From positions 1 to 16,418 of the forward strand of contig JABSQI010000017.1 in the NCBI GenBank assembly GCA_013215905.1: a stretch of DNA of 16,418 nt, read 5' to 3'. The stretch comes from Legionellales bacterium (GTDB taxonomy: Bacteria; Pseudomonadota; Gammaproteobacteria; PIVX01). The position numbers were made by a program, and so were the translations under genes. Under the pieces are notes generated by a model. That model was given only the letters and a program-made list of their open reading frames with translations, was not told the DNA's origin and ran no database searches. Every line of letters starts with the position of its first letter. The first letter of the stretch is position 1. Below are positions 15,097 to 16,418 of this stretch, one piece after another.

Positions 15097-15147
15097 TTAG
15101 CTCCTTTTTTTAAGACAAAAGTTGACTTAAAACTTATTAGGAGCTAA
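15097..15147 (-). promoter_or_regulatory. Shine-Dalgarno-sequestering inverted repeat in the rep leader
   Basis: In the minus-strand mRNA, TTAGCTCCT (15147-15139) and AGGAGCTAA (15105-15097) are perfectly complementary, 9 bp with a 33-nt loop, and the second arm contains the AGGAG of the gene starting at 15094. A competing 8-bp pairing, with one bulged G, is possible between the first arm and AGGAGTAA at 15273-15266 upstream. Confidence 0.6.
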
Positions 15148-15150
15148 CAT
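15122..15150 (+). promoter_or_regulatory. Plus-strand promoter opposite the rep leader
   Basis: TTGACT (15122-15127), 17-bp spacer, TAACAT (15145-15150). The predicted transcript start is near 15157. There is no plus-strand protein gene downstream, which fits an antisense RNA promoter. Confidence 0.5.
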
Positions 15151-15156
15151 AATTTT

Positions 15157-15235
15157 GTGAATTTATTTAGGTTATATCCTATATAAGAATTAAGAAGCCT
15201 CAAAGATTATTACAATTTTTGGGGCTTTTGTTTTT
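15157..15235 (+). ncRNA. Candidate counter-transcribed RNA controlling rep expression
   Basis: About 79 nt from the predicted start after the plus-strand -10 to the T-tract of a strong intrinsic terminator at 15195-15235. It is complementary to the rep leader just upstream of the SD-hiding stem. In repABC plasmids, ctRNAs in the parB-repC gap promote formation of such a stem and lower Rep. That function is inferred here; the promoter, terminator and stem are seen. Confidence 0.45.
15195..15235 (+). terminator. Intrinsic terminator, plus strand
   Basis: AAGCCTCAAA (15195-15204) pairs with TTTGGGGCTT (15218-15227) with one G-U, extendable by two pairs, with a 9-nt loop, followed by TTGTTTTTG. 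The T-tract is on the plus strand, although no plus-strand protein gene is nearby. Confidence 0.65.
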
Positions 15236-15280
15236 GTAAGAGGTTTTAAATTAAATCATTTTATATTACTCCTTGGATTA

Positions 15281-15296
15281 GTTTCCCAAGGGAAAC
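15281..15296. promoter_or_regulatory. 16-bp palindrome resembling a ParB-binding (parS) site
   Basis: GTTTCCC-AA-GGGAAAC, 38 bp after the parB stop. It is the same length as chromosomal-type parS and shares its outer GTTTC/GAAAC arms, while the centre differs. Only one copy was noticed in the window. It could equally be an operator for the rep unit. Confidence 0.4.
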
Positions 15297-15334
15297 TGCG
15301 TAACACATTGAAATATAACAAATAAAAGAATTTA

Positions 15335-16291
15335 TCATTTAATAATTTCTCCTATCATATGAATAAAGAGATTTTTAATTTCTTTTTTCTCAGAGTCTGC
15401 TTTGGGCATTTTAAACTTCATGGAAATATTACCATTATTTTTTTTCAAAGAAATTTTAGACTTCTTTGAAGGGGTTTGGTAAATAAAACAATCTTCTTTG
15501 TTATTTAACCCCTTAGCTATAGATAAAAGCTCTTTGAGTAGTGATTTTTCAGATGGGAGCACATGGTTTTTTTTAATATTTTCCATATGCTTTCTGATTT
15601 TTGATAAGACATCTTTATTTTTTAATAACACTGATAACTCATACGCTGGCTTAATAGATATTGAAGGGATATTTTTTAGATAATTAAAAATAAAATCGTA
15701 ATCAATTAGGTTTGTTGCTGTTAGCATTTTTGAAAGTGCTGATTTTTTTATTCCGAACGAGAGAGCCAAAGCATCTTGAGACTCGAAAACTCTAGAGTTA
15801 AGTAAGGTTTTATAGTTTATAGCTCTTTCAAAATCTGAGATATCGAAACGTTCTTTATTTTCAATATGCATAAATATAGAACATTCTTTATCATTAGCAT
15901 CTGTGACCGTGATATCGATATTTCTTCCCAAATATTTACACGCAAACCACCTCCTAGCTCCTGCTATAATGTCATATTTTACAGATTTATCTCTAGTTCT
16001 ACTTTCTCTTGCTAAAACAGGGATTTTTTGACCATTTAATTTAATTGAAGAAATCAAATCCGCACATTTTTTTTCAGTTAGCCATGATGAATCCCTGTCA
16101 TGAAAATTCCAAGGCCTACATTCATCAGGCGATACAGAGTATACGATTTGTCGCTTTGTAGAAAAAATGGAGTTGTTTTTTTCACTAAGCTTAACTGTTG
16201 GCAGTTTCACCATTTTATTTGTTAATTTGTTATCAGATAAAATCTCATTTGTGTCGTCGAGCAATGCCTCGGTTATTCTTCTTCTGCTCAT
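15335..16291 (-). CDS. parB: ParB/RepB-family plasmid partition protein
   Basis: 318 residues. ParB binds parS and acts with ParA to segregate replicons. The N-terminal nuclease-like/CTPase domain spans about 48-160, with GARRWFACKYLG (111-122; the usual GERR box with Ala for Glu) and ENKERFDISDFE (144-155; the ENxxRxDLSxxE box). The HTH follows at about 171-192 (SQDALALSFGIKKSALSKML). The C-terminal 90 residues are basic and helical, likely for dimerisation. The start at 16291 has a near-perfect Shine-Dalgarno (AAGGAGG, 4 nt spacing) and overlaps the parA stop by ATGA. A candidate site for it lies at 15281-15296. Confidence 0.88.
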   Translation of the reverse strand: MSRRRITEALLDDTNEILSDNKLTNKMVKLPTVKLSEKNNSIFSTKRQIVYSVSPDECRPWNFHDRDSSWLTEKKCADLISSIKLNGQKIPVLARESRTRDKSVKYDIIAGARRWFACKYLGRNIDITVTDANDKECSIFMHIENKERFDISDFERAINYKTLLNSRVFESQDALALSFGIKKSALSKMLTATNLIDYDFIFNYLKNIPSISIKPAYELSVLLKNKDVLSKIRKHMENIKKNHVLPSEKSLLKELLSIAKGLNNKEDCFIYQTPSKKSKISLKKNNGNISMKFKMPKADSEKKEIKNLFIHMIGEIIK

Positions 16292-16418
16292 ACAGCCTCC
16301 TTAAGTACTATTTCCCCAAGGTCGGAAAGAATTGCTTTTTTACTAGGCCAATTTTTCCAAATTTCTTTCTCTATATCAGAACATACTCTTTTTACAATTT
16401 CTAAAGCTCTTTTTTGTG
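16288..16418 (-). CDS. parA: ParA-family partition ATPase, C-terminal end only
   Basis: 43 codons including the stop are visible, the last residues being DLGEIVLKEAV. The identification rests mainly on position: it directly precedes parB and shares an ATGA overlap with it, as parA does in partition operons. The ATPase motifs are outside the window. The text (basic and helical, KRALEIVKRV near the window edge) is compatible with a ParA/RepA C-terminus but not diagnostic. Confidence 0.6.
   Translation of the reverse strand, partial: QKRALEIVKRVCSDIEKEIWKNWPSKKAILSDLGEIVLKEAV

Noticed and set aside
15251..15273. Two-codon ORF (ATG ATT TAA) with AGGAG on the minus strand in the rep leader
   Set aside because: Too short to claim as a gene; the AGGAG is better explained as a possible pairing partner of the leader stem.

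Overview
The window is very AT-rich, densely coded DNA with short intergenic gaps. It carries a plasmid-type replication and partition block (partial parA, parB, a small gene, a winged-helix Rep candidate, a DinJ/YafQ toxin-antitoxin pair). It also carries genes typical of bacteria living inside eukaryotic cells: an ankyrin-repeat protein with an N-terminal membrane or signal segment, an NB-ARC/TPR STAND ATPase, and an exported small protein ending in a eukaryotic-style CaaX box. I infer a plasmid, or plasmid-derived island, of an obligate or facultative intracellular symbiont or pathogen. Rickettsiales is plausible; an AT-rich intracellular gammaproteobacterium (Legionella/Coxiella/Francisella-like) is also possible, and the two Fis-like proteins lean that way. 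The sequence alone does not decide. No rRNA, tRNA, CRISPR array or intact insertion sequence was seen.

Layout. 1-553 (minus): a partial open frame whose C-terminal part is an SSB (OB-fold) start, preceded in frame by 135 residues of unknown type. 554-899: no convincing gene. 900-2252 (minus): a tightly overlapping three-gene operon, Fis-like / ankyrin / Fis-like. 2253-2644: a palindrome-rich divergent control region with three TCTGGGAA repeats spaced exactly 22 bp apart. 2645-5953 (plus): a 1102-residue protein, LuxR-type HTH - transmembrane segment - NB-ARC - TPR. 5965-9440 (minus): two overlapping large genes of unknown function, with two adjacent palindromes at the 5' end of the first. 9441-9579: back-to-back divergent promoters. 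9580-10143 (plus): secreted protein ending CIIL. 10151-11197 (minus) and 11586-12605 (plus): two divergent paralogues of an unknown helical family, the second preceded by a small ORF broken by an amber codon. 12615-13141 (minus): YafQ-like toxin and DinJ-like antitoxin. 13219-16418 (minus): rep candidate, 150-residue small gene, regulatory leader, parB, parA.

How it may work together. parA-parB-leader-small gene-rep has the same order as alphaproteobacterial repABC modules. The 240-bp gap after parB holds what such a module needs: a 16-bp palindrome resembling parS, an inverted repeat in the mRNA that would hide the small gene's Shine-Dalgarno, and on the opposite strand a promoter and an intrinsic terminator about 85 bp apart that would make a counter-transcribed RNA. 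The toxin-antitoxin pair would add post-segregational stability. The remaining cargo looks like a set of host-interaction and regulatory genes rather than metabolism.
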